A stretch of DNA of 64,000 nt, from contig CAVZNQ010000012.1 of assembly GCA_963776665.1 (NCBI GenBank), forward strand, positions 146,853-210,852, given 5' to 3'. The position numbers and the translations under genes are program-made. Below are positions 48,866 through 59,444 of this stretch, piece by piece. The notes under the pieces are model-generated. The model saw only the letters and a list, made by a program, of their open reading frames with translations. It did no database searches and was not told the origin of the DNA. Numbering within the stretch: the first letter of the stretch is position 1; the number at the start of each line of letters is the position of its first letter. Origin of the DNA: Roseiarcus sp963776665 (GTDB lineage Bacteria; Pseudomonadota; Alphaproteobacteria; Rhizobiales; Beijerinckiaceae).

Positions 48866-48894
48866 TTGACGCGTGCGGACCGCTTGAATATGTT
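48866..48894 (+). promoter_or_regulatory. Strong sigma-70-type promoter of the str operon
   Basis: TTGACG at 48866-48871 and TATGTT at 48889-48894 are 17 bases apart. Transcription would start near 48901, about 310 bases before rpsL. Confidence 0.75.
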
Positions 48895-49210
48895 TCGCGC
48901 GCTTTCGACAGGCCGTAGAGCTTCGCTGTATCGGACGACGCGTCGGATACCCAACGGCTCTAAACGCTGACGATCCTATCGAAGACGAGCCATACCGGCC
49001 CTCAGGGGCCGGTTCTGTTTCGCACGATCGCCGGCTTCGCGCCGCGTGATCCTCTGCTTCGGCGGCGCCCAAAGCCCCATGAGGGGTTTCCTGGGCGCTG
49101 TTGGTTTCGCGCGTTGCCGTGTCGGTTTCGCGTTCGATGGGGGACGGAATTGGATTTTCTTGTTCGGCGATGTCCGCCGGACGCAATGTTGAGAGAAGTT
49201 TAAGGCCCAC
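48895..49210 (+). promoter_or_regulatory. Structured leader of rpsL
   Basis: The predicted leader has two strong hairpins. CCGGCCC TCA GGGGCCGG (48995-49012) is followed by GTTCTGTTT, like an intrinsic terminator. GCGCCCA (49065-49071) pairs with TGGGCGC (49092-49098) around an inner GCCCC/GGGG stem. A short RNA of about 120 bases could end at the first hairpin. Control by attenuation or by a ribosomal protein (S7 in other bacteria) is inferred. Confidence 0.5.
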
Positions 49211-49582
49211 ATGCCGACGATCAGCCAGTTGATCCGCAAGCCGCGGCAACCGAAGACCTACCGCGAGAAGGCCCGCCATCTTCAAGCGAGCCCGCAGAAG
49301 CGCGGCGTGTGCACCCGCGTTTATACGACGACGCCGAAGAAGCCGAATTCGGCGCTGCGCAAGGTCGCCAAGGTGCGCCTGACCAACGGCTTCGAGGTCA
49401 TCGGCTACATCCCCGGCGAAGGCCACAATCTGCAGGAGCATTCTGTGGTCATGATCCGAGGCGGCCGCGTCAAGGACCTGCCCGGCGTTCGCTATCACAT
49501 CCTGCGCGGCGTGCTCGACACGCAGGGAGTCAAGGACCGCAAGCAGCGCCGGTCGAAATACGGCGCCAAGCGGCCGAAGTAG
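49211..49582 (+). CDS. rpsL: 30S ribosomal protein S12
   Basis: S12 sits at the decoding centre. It has 123 residues. The streptomycin-relevant loops are TTPKKPNSALRKVAKVRL (Lys42/43 region) and GGRVKDLPGVRYH (Lys87/88 region), both of the sensitive wild type. It is the first gene of the str operon. Confidence 0.98.
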   Translation: MPTISQLIRKPRQPKTYREKARHLQASPQKRGVCTRVYTTTPKKPNSALRKVAKVRLTNGFEVIGYIPGEGHNLQEHSVVMIRGGRVKDLPGVRYHILRGVLDTQGVKDRKQRRSKYGAKRPK

Positions 49583-49610
49583 TCGAAAATTCGAGCATCA
49601 GGAACAGGCC

Positions 49611-50081
49611 ATGTCACGACGACACAGCGCTGAGAAACGCGACATCATCCCCGACGCCAAATACGGCGACGTGGTGGTGGCGAAGTTCATGAACACGATC
49701 ATGTACGAAGGCAAGAAGTCGGTCGCCGAGTCGATCGTGTACGGCGCTCTGGACAGCGTCGAGTCCAAGGCGAAGACGGACCCGCTCGCGGTCTTCAAGC
49801 AGGCGCTCGAGAATGTCGCCCCGTCGGTCGAAGTCCGCTCGCGGCGGGTCGGCGGCGCGACGTACCAGGTCCCGGTCGAAGTGCGGACCGATCGCCGACA
49901 GGCGCTGGCGATCCGCTGGATCATCACCGCCGCCCGCGACCGAAACGACAAGACCATGGTTGACCGGCTCTCGGCCGAACTGCTCGACGCCTCGAACAAC
50001 CGTGGCGCCGCCGTGAAGAAGCGCGAAGACACGCACCGGATGGCGGAAGCCAACCGCGCCTTCGCCCACTACCGCTGGTAG
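49611..50081 (+). CDS. rpsG: 30S ribosomal protein S7
   Basis: S7 starts assembly of the head of the 30S subunit. It has 156 residues beginning MSRRHSAEKRDIIPDAKYGD and contains the conserved VRSRRVGGATYQVPVEVR. It lies 28 bases after rpsL. Confidence 0.98.
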   Translation: MSRRHSAEKRDIIPDAKYGDVVVAKFMNTIMYEGKKSVAESIVYGALDSVESKAKTDPLAVFKQALENVAPSVEVRSRRVGGATYQVPVEVRTDRRQALAIRWIITAARDRNDKTMVDRLSAELLDASNNRGAAVKKREDTHRMAEANRAFAHYRW

Positions 50082-50099
50082 GCGGCGGGGTCACGGATC

Positions 50100-52175
<2,076 letters not shown>

Positions 52176-52229
52176 GGCGCGCTTAAGAAAGCGCGTCGCG
52201 AATGAAGGGCCACGAGAAGGAGTCCGGCT

Positions 52230-53420
52230 ATGGCCAAGGAAAAGTTTGCGCGTAACAAGCCCCATTGCAACATTGGGACGATCGGGCATGTCGACCACGG
52301 CAAGACGTCGTTGACGGCTGCGATCACCAAGGTTCTGGCCGAGACGGGCGGCGCGACCTACACGGCCTACGATCAGATCGACAAGGCGCCGGAAGAAAAG
52401 GCTCGCGGCATCACGATCTCGACCGCGCACGTCGAGTACGAGACCAAGAAGCGCCATTACGCCCACGTCGACTGCCCCGGTCACGCCGATTATGTGAAGA
52501 ACATGATCACCGGCGCCGCCCAGATGGACGGCGCGATCCTCGTCGTGTCGGCGGCCGACGGACCGATGCCGCAGACTCGCGAGCACATTCTGCTTGCCCG
52601 CCAGGTCGGCGTCCCGGCGCTGGTGGTATATCTGAACAAGGTCGACATGGTCGACGATCCGGAGTTGCTCGAACTGGTCGAGCTCGAAGTGCGCGAGCTC
52701 CTGTCGCGCTACGAGTTCCCCGGCGACGACATCCCGATTATCAAGGGCTCGGCGCTGATGGCGCTTGAGAACAAGTCGCCCGAGATGGGGCACGACTCGA
52801 TCCTGAAGCTCATGGAGGCGGTCGACGCCTACATTCCGCAACCCGAGCGACCGAAGGACCAGCCGTTCCTGATGCCGGTCGAAGACGTGTTTTCGATCTC
52901 GGGCCGCGGCACGGTCGTTACCGGCCGCATCGAGCGTGGCGTCATCAAGGTCGGCGAGGAGGTTGAGATCGTCGGCCTTCGCCCGACCGCCAAGACCACC
53001 GTTACCGGCGTCGAAATGTTCCGCAAGCTGCTTGATCAGGGCGAGGCGGGCGACAACGTCGGCTGCCTGTTGCGCGGCACCAAGCGGGAGGAAGTCGAGC
53101 GTGGCCAGGTGCTGTGCAAGCCCGGCTCGGTCAAGCCGCACACCAAGTTCAAGGCCGAGGCCTATATCCTCACCAAGGAGGAGGGCGGGCGCCACACGCC
53201 GTTCTTCACCAACTACCGTCCGCAGTTCTATTTCCGCACCACCGACGTCACCGGGATCGTGCAATTGCCGCAGGGCACCGAAATGGTGATGCCGGGCGAC
53301 AACGTGACGATCGACGTCGCGCTCATCGTCCCGATCGCCATGGAGGAGAAATTGCGCTTCGCCATTCGCGAGGGCGGCCGCACGGTTGGCTCGGGCGTCG
53401 TCGTTTCGATCACCGAGTGA
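52230..53420 (+). CDS. tuf: Elongation factor Tu
   Basis: EF-Tu brings aminoacyl-tRNA to the ribosome. It has 396 residues with G1 GHVDHGKT, G3 DCPGHADY and G4 NKVD, and ends in the standard VGSGVVVSI region. Many alphaproteobacteria have a second copy; none is in this window. It is 54 bases after fusA. Confidence 0.98.
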   Translation: MAKEKFARNKPHCNIGTIGHVDHGKTSLTAAITKVLAETGGATYTAYDQIDKAPEEKARGITISTAHVEYETKKRHYAHVDCPGHADYVKNMITGAAQMDGAILVVSAADGPMPQTREHILLARQVGVPALVVYLNKVDMVDDPELLELVELEVRELLSRYEFPGDDIPIIKGSALMALENKSPEMGHDSILKLMEAVDAYIPQPERPKDQPFLMPVEDVFSISGRGTVVTGRIERGVIKVGEEVEIVGLRPTAKTTVTGVEMFRKLLDQGEAGDNVGCLLRGTKREEVERGQVLCKPGSVKPHTKFKAEAYILTKEEGGRHTPFFTNYRPQFYFRTTDVTGIVQLPQGTEMVMPGDNVTIDVALIVPIAMEEKLRFAIREGGRTVGSGVVVSITE

Positions 53421-53434
53421 GGCGTTGCGAACTC

Positions 53435-53457
53435 GCGGGCGGGGCGACCCGCCCCGC
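53435..53457 (+). terminator. GC-rich hairpin between tuf and rpsJ
   Basis: GGGCGGGG CGA CCCGCCCC forms a very strong stem 15 bases after the tuf stop. There is no T-run, so it is a processing or attenuation hairpin between the str and S10 parts rather than a full terminator. Confidence 0.45.
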
Positions 53458-53480
53458 TCGGGCCGGCAGGGATTTGATAC

Positions 53481-53789
<309 letters not shown>

Positions 53790-53853
53790 GAAGGGATCTG
53801 ACGAGCGTCGGCGAACGGTTCATTTCAAAGACGCTCTCGAAGGATAAACGCCA

Positions 53854-54579
53854 ATGCGTTCAGGCATCATCGCAAAGAAGCTGGGCATGTCCCGCGTCTT
53901 CACCGACGCGGGCGACCACGTGCCGGTCACGGTCCTCCAGGTCGAGGGCTGTCAGGTCGTCGCGCATCGCACGCAGGAAAAGAACGGCTATACGGCGCTC
54001 CAGCTCGGGGTCGGCAAGGCCAAGGTCAAGAATGTGTCGAAGGCGGAGCGCGGCCGGTTCGCCGTCGCTCATGTCGAGCCGAAGATGCGGCTCGCCGAGT
54101 TCCGGGTCGCCGAGGACAAGATGATCCCGGTTGGGGCGGAGATCACCGCTGATCATTTCGTCGTCGGGCAGTACGTCGACGTCACGGGCGTGACGATCGG
54201 CAAGGGCTTCGCCGGCGGCATGAAACGGTGGAACTTCGGCGGCTTGCGCGCGACCCACGGCGTGTCGATCTCGCACCGTTCGATCGGCTCGACCGGCGGC
54301 CGCCAAGACCCGGGCAAGACCTGGAAGAACAAGAAGATGGCCGGCCATATGGGGGTGGACAAGGTGACCACCCAGAATTTGCGCGTCGTGCGGACCGACG
54401 TCGAGCGCGGCCTGATCCTGGTCGAAGGCGCGGTGCCGGGAAGCGCCGGAGGGTGGATTGCGGTACGCGACGCGGTGAAGAAACCGCTGCCGAAGGACGC
54501 GCCGGCGCCCGGCAAGTTCCGAGTCCACGCCGAGGCCGCTGGCGCCGTTGCGTCGGCCGAAGCGGCGAAGGGAGAATGA
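53854..54579 (+). CDS. rplC: 50S ribosomal protein L3
   Basis: L3 helps form the peptidyl transferase area. It has 241 residues. The central loop KRWNFGGLRATHGVSISHRS and the RQDPGKTWKNKKMAGHMG segment, with the methylated Gln region, are conserved. The C-terminal 25 residues are alanine/lysine-rich. The stop overlaps the rplD start (ATGA). Confidence 0.97.
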   Translation: MRSGIIAKKLGMSRVFTDAGDHVPVTVLQVEGCQVVAHRTQEKNGYTALQLGVGKAKVKNVSKAERGRFAVAHVEPKMRLAEFRVAEDKMIPVGAEITADHFVVGQYVDVTGVTIGKGFAGGMKRWNFGGLRATHGVSISHRSIGSTGGRQDPGKTWKNKKMAGHMGVDKVTTQNLRVVRTDVERGLILVEGAVPGSAGGWIAVRDAVKKPLPKDAPAPGKFRVHAEAAGAVASAEAAKGE

Positions 54580-55206
54580 CGGCGATGAAATTCGACATCA
54601 CTTCGATCGACGGCTCGGCGGCGGGCACGCTCGAACTCAGTGACGCCGTTTTCGGGCTCGAGCCGCGCGCTGATCTGATCGCCCGCATGGTGCGTTGGCA
54701 ACTCGCCAAGCGCCAGGCCGGCACGCACCAGAACTCTCGGGCGCGCCGACATCCACCGCACCGGCAAGAAAATGTACAAGCAGAAGGGCACCGGCGGCGC
54801 GCGTCACGGTTCGGCGCGGGTGCCGCAGTTCCGCGGCGGCGGACGGGCCATGGGCCCGGTCGCGCGCAGCCATGCGCACGACCTGCCGAAGAAGGTGCGC
54901 GCGCTGGCGCTGCGGCATGCCCTTTCGGCCAAGGTCAGGGCAGGCGGTCTGGTGATCTGGGAGAGCGCCCACCTCGTAGAGGCGAAGACCAAGACCTTGC
55001 GCGCGACGTTCGAGAAGGCGGCGCTCAAGAGCGCGCTCATCATCGACGGCGCTGCGCCGGATGCGAAGTTCGCCGTTGCGGCGCGCAACCTGCCTCAGAT
55101 CGACGTGCTGCCGGTCCAAGGCGTCAATGTCTACGACATCATGCGGCGCGAGAAGCTGGTCCTGACCAAGGCCGCGGTCGAAGCGCTGGAGGCGCGGTTC
55201 AAATGA
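54576..55206 (+). CDS. rplD: 50S ribosomal protein L4, reading frame broken by a one-base shift
   Basis: L4 lines the exit tunnel and is normally essential. The N-terminal part MTAMKFDITSIDGSAAGTLE runs to THQN near 54735. The next expected residues, GRADIHRTGKKMYKQKGTGG, are encoded in the +1 frame from about 54738 on and continue without fault to the stop at 55204-55206. The whole span is 631 bases, i.e. one more than 210 codons, so one extra base near 54735-54740 explains everything. Because an active rplD is expected and all neighbours are intact, I read this as a sequence error. The stop overlaps rplW by four bases. Confidence 0.9.
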
Positions 55207-55499
55207 TCAAGGACGTGCGGCATTACGACGCCATCGTCGCTCCGGTGATCACGGAGAAGGCGACGCTCGCCTCCGAGAACAACCAGTTCGTGTTCAAGGT
55301 CGCGCGCAACGCAACCAAGCCGCAAATCAAGGCGGCGATCGAGCAATTGTTCGACGTCAAGGTGACGGCGGTGAACACGCTCATGCGCAAGGGCAAGAAC
55401 AAGGCGTTCCGGGGCGTACGCGGGCGCCAGCAGGACATGAAGAAAGCGATCGTCACCCTTGCGGACGGCCATCGCATCGACATGACCACCGGCCTCTGA
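55203..55499 (+). CDS. rplW: 50S ribosomal protein L23
   Basis: L23 stands at the tunnel exit and is a docking site for trigger factor and SRP. It has 98 residues, with YDAIVAPVITEKATLASENN, the strand FKVARNATKPQIKAAIE and the loop MRKGKNKAFRGVRGRQQD. The ATG at 55203 overlaps the rplD stop. Confidence 0.97.
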   Translation: MIKDVRHYDAIVAPVITEKATLASENNQFVFKVARNATKPQIKAAIEQLFDVKVTAVNTLMRKGKNKAFRGVRGRQQDMKKAIVTLADGHRIDMTTGL

Positions 55500-55511
55500 G
55501 GGACGAGAACC

Positions 55512-56351
55512 ATGGCGCTCAAGACATATAAGCCGATCACGCCTGGGCTTCGCCAGCTGGCGCTCGTCGACCGCAGCGATCTCTACAAGGGCAAGCCGGT
55601 CAAGGCGCTGACCGTCGGCAAGGCCGAGAAGGGCGGACGCAACAACGCCGGCCGGACCACGGTGCGTTTCCGCGGCGGCGGCCACAAGCAGTCCTACCGC
55701 ATCGTCGATTTCAAGCGCCGCAAGCTCGAAGTCGCGGGCAAGGTCGAACGGCTGGAGTACGATCCCAACCGAACGAGCTTCATTGCGCTTATCAAATATG
55801 CCGACGGCGAGCAGGCCTACATCATCGCCCCGCAGCGGCTTTCGGTTGGCGACGAGGTGATCGCCGGCGCCCAGGTCGATGTGAAGCCGGGCAACGCAAT
55901 GCCACTCGCCAACATTCCCGTCGGCACGATCGTCCACAACGTCGAGATGAAGATCGGCAAGGGCGGCGCGATAGCCCGCTCCGCCGGGACCTACGCCCAG
56001 ATCGTCAGCCGCGACCAGGGTTACGTTTCGCTGCGATTGAGTTCCGGCGAGCAGCGACTCATTCACGGCCAGTGTTTCGCCTCGATCGGCGCGGTCTCCA
56101 ATCCCGACCACATGAACGCCTCGCTCGGCAAGGCGGGCCGCAACCGCTGGCTCGGCAAGCGCCCGCACAACCGCGGCGTCACCATGAACCCGGTCGACCA
56201 TCCGCACGGCGGCGGCGAAGGACGCACCTCAGGCGGCCGGCATCCGGTCAGCCCGTGGGGCAAGCCGACCAAGGGCAAGAAGACCCGTTCAAACAAGGCG
56301 ACCGACAAATTCATCGTCGCTTCGCGACACGTGCGCAAGAAGAGAGGCTGA
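55512..56351 (+). CDS. rplB: 50S ribosomal protein L2
   Basis: L2 is a primary 23S rRNA binding protein next to the peptidyl transferase centre. It has 279 residues starting MALKTYKPITPGLRQLALVD and holds the conserved VDHPHGGGEGRTSGGRHPVS segment with the key histidine. It follows rplW by 12 bases. Confidence 0.98.
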   Translation: MALKTYKPITPGLRQLALVDRSDLYKGKPVKALTVGKAEKGGRNNAGRTTVRFRGGGHKQSYRIVDFKRRKLEVAGKVERLEYDPNRTSFIALIKYADGEQAYIIAPQRLSVGDEVIAGAQVDVKPGNAMPLANIPVGTIVHNVEMKIGKGGAIARSAGTYAQIVSRDQGYVSLRLSSGEQRLIHGQCFASIGAVSNPDHMNASLGKAGRNRWLGKRPHNRGVTMNPVDHPHGGGEGRTSGGRHPVSPWGKPTKGKKTRSNKATDKFIVASRHVRKKRG

Positions 56352-56354
56352 GCC

Positions 56355-56633
56355 ATGACTCGCTCGATCTGGAAGGGGCCGTTCGTGGACGGCTATCTCT
56401 TGAAGAAGGCCGACGTCGCGCGTGGATCGGGCCGCTCCGACATCATCAAGATCTGGAGCCGGCGCTCGACCATCCTGCCGCAGTTCGTCGGTCTCACATT
56501 CGGCGTCTACAACGGTCACAAGCACATTCCCGTGTCGGTGTCGGAGGAGATGATCGGCCACAAGTTCGGAGAATTCGCTCCGACCCGCACGTTTCACGGC
56601 CATTCCGCCGACAAGAAGGCCAAGAGGGCTTAA
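56355..56633 (+). CDS. rpsS: 30S ribosomal protein S19
   Basis: S19 forms a complex with S13 in the 30S head. It has 92 residues beginning MTRSIWKGPFVDGYLLKKAD, with SRRSTILPQFVGLTFGVYNG and a basic end. It lies three bases after rplB. Confidence 0.98.
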   Translation: MTRSIWKGPFVDGYLLKKADVARGSGRSDIIKIWSRRSTILPQFVGLTFGVYNGHKHIPVSVSEEMIGHKFGEFAPTRTFHGHSADKKAKRA

Positions 56634-56639
56634 GCGCCG

Positions 56640-57032
56640 ATGTCCAAGCCATCCAATCCGCGCCGACAGGCGGAGAACGAAGCCAAGGCGACGACGCGCA
56701 TGCTGCGCGTCAGCCCGCAGAAGCTCAACCTGCTGGCCCAGCTCATCCGCGGCAAGAAGGTGTCGACCGCGCTCGCCGACCTCGAATTCTCTAGAAAGAG
56801 GATTTCAGTCGAGGTGAAGAAGACGCTCGAGTCGGCGATCGCCAACGCCGAGAACAACCACGATCTCGACGTCGACGATCTCGTCGTCGCCCAGGCCTGG
56901 GTCGGCAAGGACATGGTGCTGAAGCGCTTCAGCCCGCGCGCGCGGGGACGGGCGGGGCGCATCGAGAAGCCGTTTGCGAACATCACCATCGTCGTGCGGG
57001 AAGTCGCCGCCGCCGACGCCAAAGCCGCTTGA
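56640..57032 (+). CDS. rplV: 50S ribosomal protein L22
   Basis: L22 reaches into the exit tunnel. It has 130 residues; the core RMLRVSPQKLNLLAQLIRGK and the tunnel hairpin RFSPRARGRAGRIEKPFANI are conserved. It lies six bases after rpsS. Confidence 0.97.
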   Translation: MSKPSNPRRQAENEAKATTRMLRVSPQKLNLLAQLIRGKKVSTALADLEFSRKRISVEVKKTLESAIANAENNHDLDVDDLVVAQAWVGKDMVLKRFSPRARGRAGRIEKPFANITIVVREVAAADAKAA

Positions 57033-57049
57033 CAGGAAAGACTTCCACC

Positions 57050-57784
57050 ATGGGACAGAAGATCAATCCGATCGGGCTGCGCCTCGGCATAAACCGCACT
57101 TGGGATTCGCGCTGGTACTCCAGCAAGGGCGAATACGGGAAGCTGTTGCACGAGGATATGAAGATCCGCAACTCGCTGACCAAGAGCCTCAAGCAGGCGG
57201 CGATCTCGAAGATCGTCATCGAACGTCCGCACAAGAAGGCGCGCATCAACATCCACTCGGCCCGGCCCGGCGTCGTCATCGGCAAGAAAGGCGCCGACAT
57301 CGAGAAGCTGCGCAAGCAGGTCGCCAAGCTGACGACCTCGGAAGTGGCGATCAACATTGTCGAGGTCCGCAAGCCGGAAATCGACGCCACCCTGGTCGCC
57401 GACTCGATCGCCCAGCAGCTCGAACGGCGAGTTGCGTTCCGGCGGGCGATGAAGCGTGCGGTGCAGTCGGCGATGCGGCTCGGCGCCGAGGGCATCCGGA
57501 TCAATTGCTCCGGCCGGCTGGGCGGGGCGGAAATCGCCCGCCTCGAATGGTACCGCGAGGGCCGGGTGCCGCTGCACACGCTGCGGGCCGACGTCGACTA
57601 CGGCGTCGCCACAGCGCACACCGCGTACGGCACCTGCGGCATCAAGGTCTGGATCTTCAAGGGCGAGATCCTGGAGCACGATCCGATGGCCCAGGACAAG
57701 CGTCTCGCTGAGGCCGATCATTCATCGACCCACCGTCCGCGCCGCGAACCTCGCGAGCGCGAGCAGACTCGCGAAGCGGTCTAA
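57050..57784 (+). CDS. rpsC: 30S ribosomal protein S3
   Basis: S3 sits at the mRNA entry site and has helicase activity with S4. It has 244 residues starting MGQKINPIGLRLGINRTWDS. The KH domain motif ARPGVVIGKKGADIEKL and the C-terminal YGTCGIKVWIFKGEI are present. The last 25 residues are very basic and glutamate-rich. The start at 57050 fits the family better than an upstream one overlapping rplV. Confidence 0.98.
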   Translation: MGQKINPIGLRLGINRTWDSRWYSSKGEYGKLLHEDMKIRNSLTKSLKQAAISKIVIERPHKKARINIHSARPGVVIGKKGADIEKLRKQVAKLTTSEVAINIVEVRKPEIDATLVADSIAQQLERRVAFRRAMKRAVQSAMRLGAEGIRINCSGRLGGAEIARLEWYREGRVPLHTLRADVDYGVATAHTAYGTCGIKVWIFKGEILEHDPMAQDKRLAEADHSSTHRPRREPREREQTREAV

Positions 57785-57813
57785 AACGAGCGCACTGGCG
57801 AAAGCTTACGATC

Positions 57814-58227
57814 ATGATGCAGCCAAAGAGATCCAAGTTCCGCAAGGCCTTCAAGGGCCGCATTCACGGCAATGCGAAGGGCGGATACGCGCTCAATTTC
57901 GGCGAGTTCGGGCTCAAGGCGATGGAGCCCGAGCGCGTGACGGCGCGCCAGATCGAGGCCGCTCGGCGAGCGCTGACCCGGCACATGAAGCGCGCCGGCC
58001 GCGTCTGGATCCGGGTGTTCCCCGACGTGCCGGTGTCGAAGAAGCCGATCGAAGTGCGCATGGGCAAGGGCAAGGGCGCGCCGGAATGGTGGATCGCGCG
58101 CGTCGCGCCGGGCCGCATCATGTTCGAGATCGACGGCGTGCCGGAGAGCCTGGCGCGCGAGGCGTTCGGGCTCGCCGCGGCCAAGCTGCCGATCAAGACG
58201 CGCTTCGTCCAGCGCATTGCGGAATAG
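57814..58227 (+). CDS. rplP: 50S ribosomal protein L16
   Basis: L16 organises the A-site region of the large subunit. It has 137 residues starting MMQPKRSKFRKAFKGRIHGN, with the motif MGKGKGAPEWWIARV. It follows rpsC by 29 bases. Confidence 0.98.
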   Translation: MMQPKRSKFRKAFKGRIHGNAKGGYALNFGEFGLKAMEPERVTARQIEAARRALTRHMKRAGRVWIRVFPDVPVSKKPIEVRMGKGKGAPEWWIARVAPGRIMFEIDGVPESLAREAFGLAAAKLPIKTRFVQRIAE

Positions 58228-58237
58228 GGGGCTAGCC

Positions 58238-58471
58238 ATGAAAACCTCGAGCCGTCTTTCCGACCTTCGGGTCATGACCGAGGATCAACTCAACGACGAG
58301 GCGCTCAAGCTCAAGAAGGAGCAGTTCAACCTGCGCTTCCAGAAGGCGAGCGGCCAATTGCAGGACACCGCGCGCGTGCGCGTCGTGCGGCGCGACATCG
58401 CCCGCGTCATGACCATCGCCGCGCGAAAGCGCGCCCCGGCCAAGGGCGCCAAGGCCAAAGCCAAGGACTAG
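58238..58471 (+). CDS. rpmC: 50S ribosomal protein L29
   Basis: L29 lies beside L23 at the tunnel exit. It has 77 residues; the helical pair DLRVMTEDQLNDEALKLKKE and QFNLRFQKASGQLQDTARVR is typical. The alanine/lysine-rich tail of about 15 residues is slightly long. The ATG at 58238 was chosen because it follows GGGG by about ten bases and matches family starts. Confidence 0.95.
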   Translation: MKTSSRLSDLRVMTEDQLNDEALKLKKEQFNLRFQKASGQLQDTARVRVVRRDIARVMTIAARKRAPAKGAKAKAKD

Positions 58472-58478
58472 GAAGACC

Positions 58479-58724
58479 ATGCCGAAGAGAGTTTTGCAGG
58501 GCGTCGTCGTCAGCGACAAGCAGGAAAAAACGCTTGTGGTGAAGGTCGAGCGGCGCTTCACCCACCCGCTCCTCAAGAAGACCGTGCGCCGGTCGAAGAA
58601 CTATCACGCGCACGTCGAAAACAAGACCCAGAAGGTCGGCGATACCGTCTCGATCGAGGAGACGCGGCCGATCTCGAAGCTCAAGCGCTGGATTGTCGTC
58701 GGCGAGACGGCGCCGAAGGTCTGA
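58479..58724 (+). CDS. rpsQ: 30S ribosomal protein S17
   Basis: S17 is an early-binding protein of the 30S body. It has 81 residues starting MPKRVLQGVVVSDKQEKTLV and contains RRFTHPLLKKTVRRSKNYHA. It is the last gene of the S10 part, seven bases after rpmC. Confidence 0.97.
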   Translation: MPKRVLQGVVVSDKQEKTLVVKVERRFTHPLLKKTVRRSKNYHAHVENKTQKVGDTVSIEETRPISKLKRWIVVGETAPKV

Positions 58725-58758
58725 GCCGCGGATAGGACTTAAGAGAGGCGATTAGGCC

Positions 58759-59127
58759 ATGATACAGATGCAGACCAATCTCGACGTCGCCGACAATTCC
58801 GGCGCGCGGCGCGTGATGTGCATCAAGGTGCTCGGCGGCTCGAAGCGCCGCTACGCCTCGATCGGCGACGTGATCGTCGTCTCGATCAAGGAGGCGATCC
58901 CGCGCGGCCGCGTCAAGAAGGGCGACGTGATGAAGGCGGTGGTCGTGCGCACCGCCAAGGACATCCGCCGCGCCGACGGTTCGGTGATCCGGTTCGACTC
59001 CAACGCCGCGGTGCTGATCAACAACCAGTCGGAGCCGGTCGGCACCCGCATCTTTGGGCCGGTCCCGCGCGAGCTCAGGGCCAAGAACCACGTGAAGATC
59101 ATCTCGCTCGCGCCGGAGGTGCTGTGA
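58759..59127 (+). CDS. rplN: 50S ribosomal protein L14
   Basis: L14 forms a bridge between the subunits. It has 122 residues starting MIQMQTNLDVADNSGARRVM and ends ISLAPEVL. The stop overlaps the rplX start (TGATG). It is the first gene of the spc part. Confidence 0.98.
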   Translation: MIQMQTNLDVADNSGARRVMCIKVLGGSKRRYASIGDVIVVSIKEAIPRGRVKKGDVMKAVVVRTAKDIRRADGSVIRFDSNAAVLINNQSEPVGTRIFGPVPRELRAKNHVKIISLAPEVL

Positions 59128-59444
59128 TGGCCGCCAAGATCAAGAAAGGCGATACCGTCATCGTCATGGCCGGGCGCGACAAGGGGAAGCGGGGTGAAGT
59201 CCGCGAAGTCATGCCGACCGAACGCCGCGCAATCGTCGCCGGCGTCAATCTCGTGCGCCGCCACACGCGCCAGACGGCGCAGACCGAAGGCGGCATCATC
59301 TCCAAGGAAGCGACGATCCATCTGTCGAACTTGGCGATTGCCGATCCCAAGACCGGCAAGCCCACCCGGATCGGCTTCAAAGTACTCGACGACGGCCGCA
59401 AGGTGCGCGTCGCCAGGCGTTCCGGAGACCTGATCGATGGCTGA
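59127..59444 (+). CDS. rplX: 50S ribosomal protein L24
   Basis: L24 is an assembly initiator of the 50S subunit. It has 105 residues; the KOW motif is KKGDTVIVMAGRDKGKRGEV. The ATG at 59127 overlaps the last base of the rplN stop; the end overlaps rplE by eight bases. Confidence 0.97.
   Translation: MAAKIKKGDTVIVMAGRDKGKRGEVREVMPTERRAIVAGVNLVRRHTRQTAQTEGGIISKEATIHLSNLAIADPKTGKPTRIGFKVLDDGRKVRVARRSGDLIDG

Noticed and set aside
54735..54740. Programmed ribosomal frameshift in rplD
   Set aside because: No slippery heptamer or downstream pseudoknot was seen, and L4 is not known to use recoding; sequence error is simpler.
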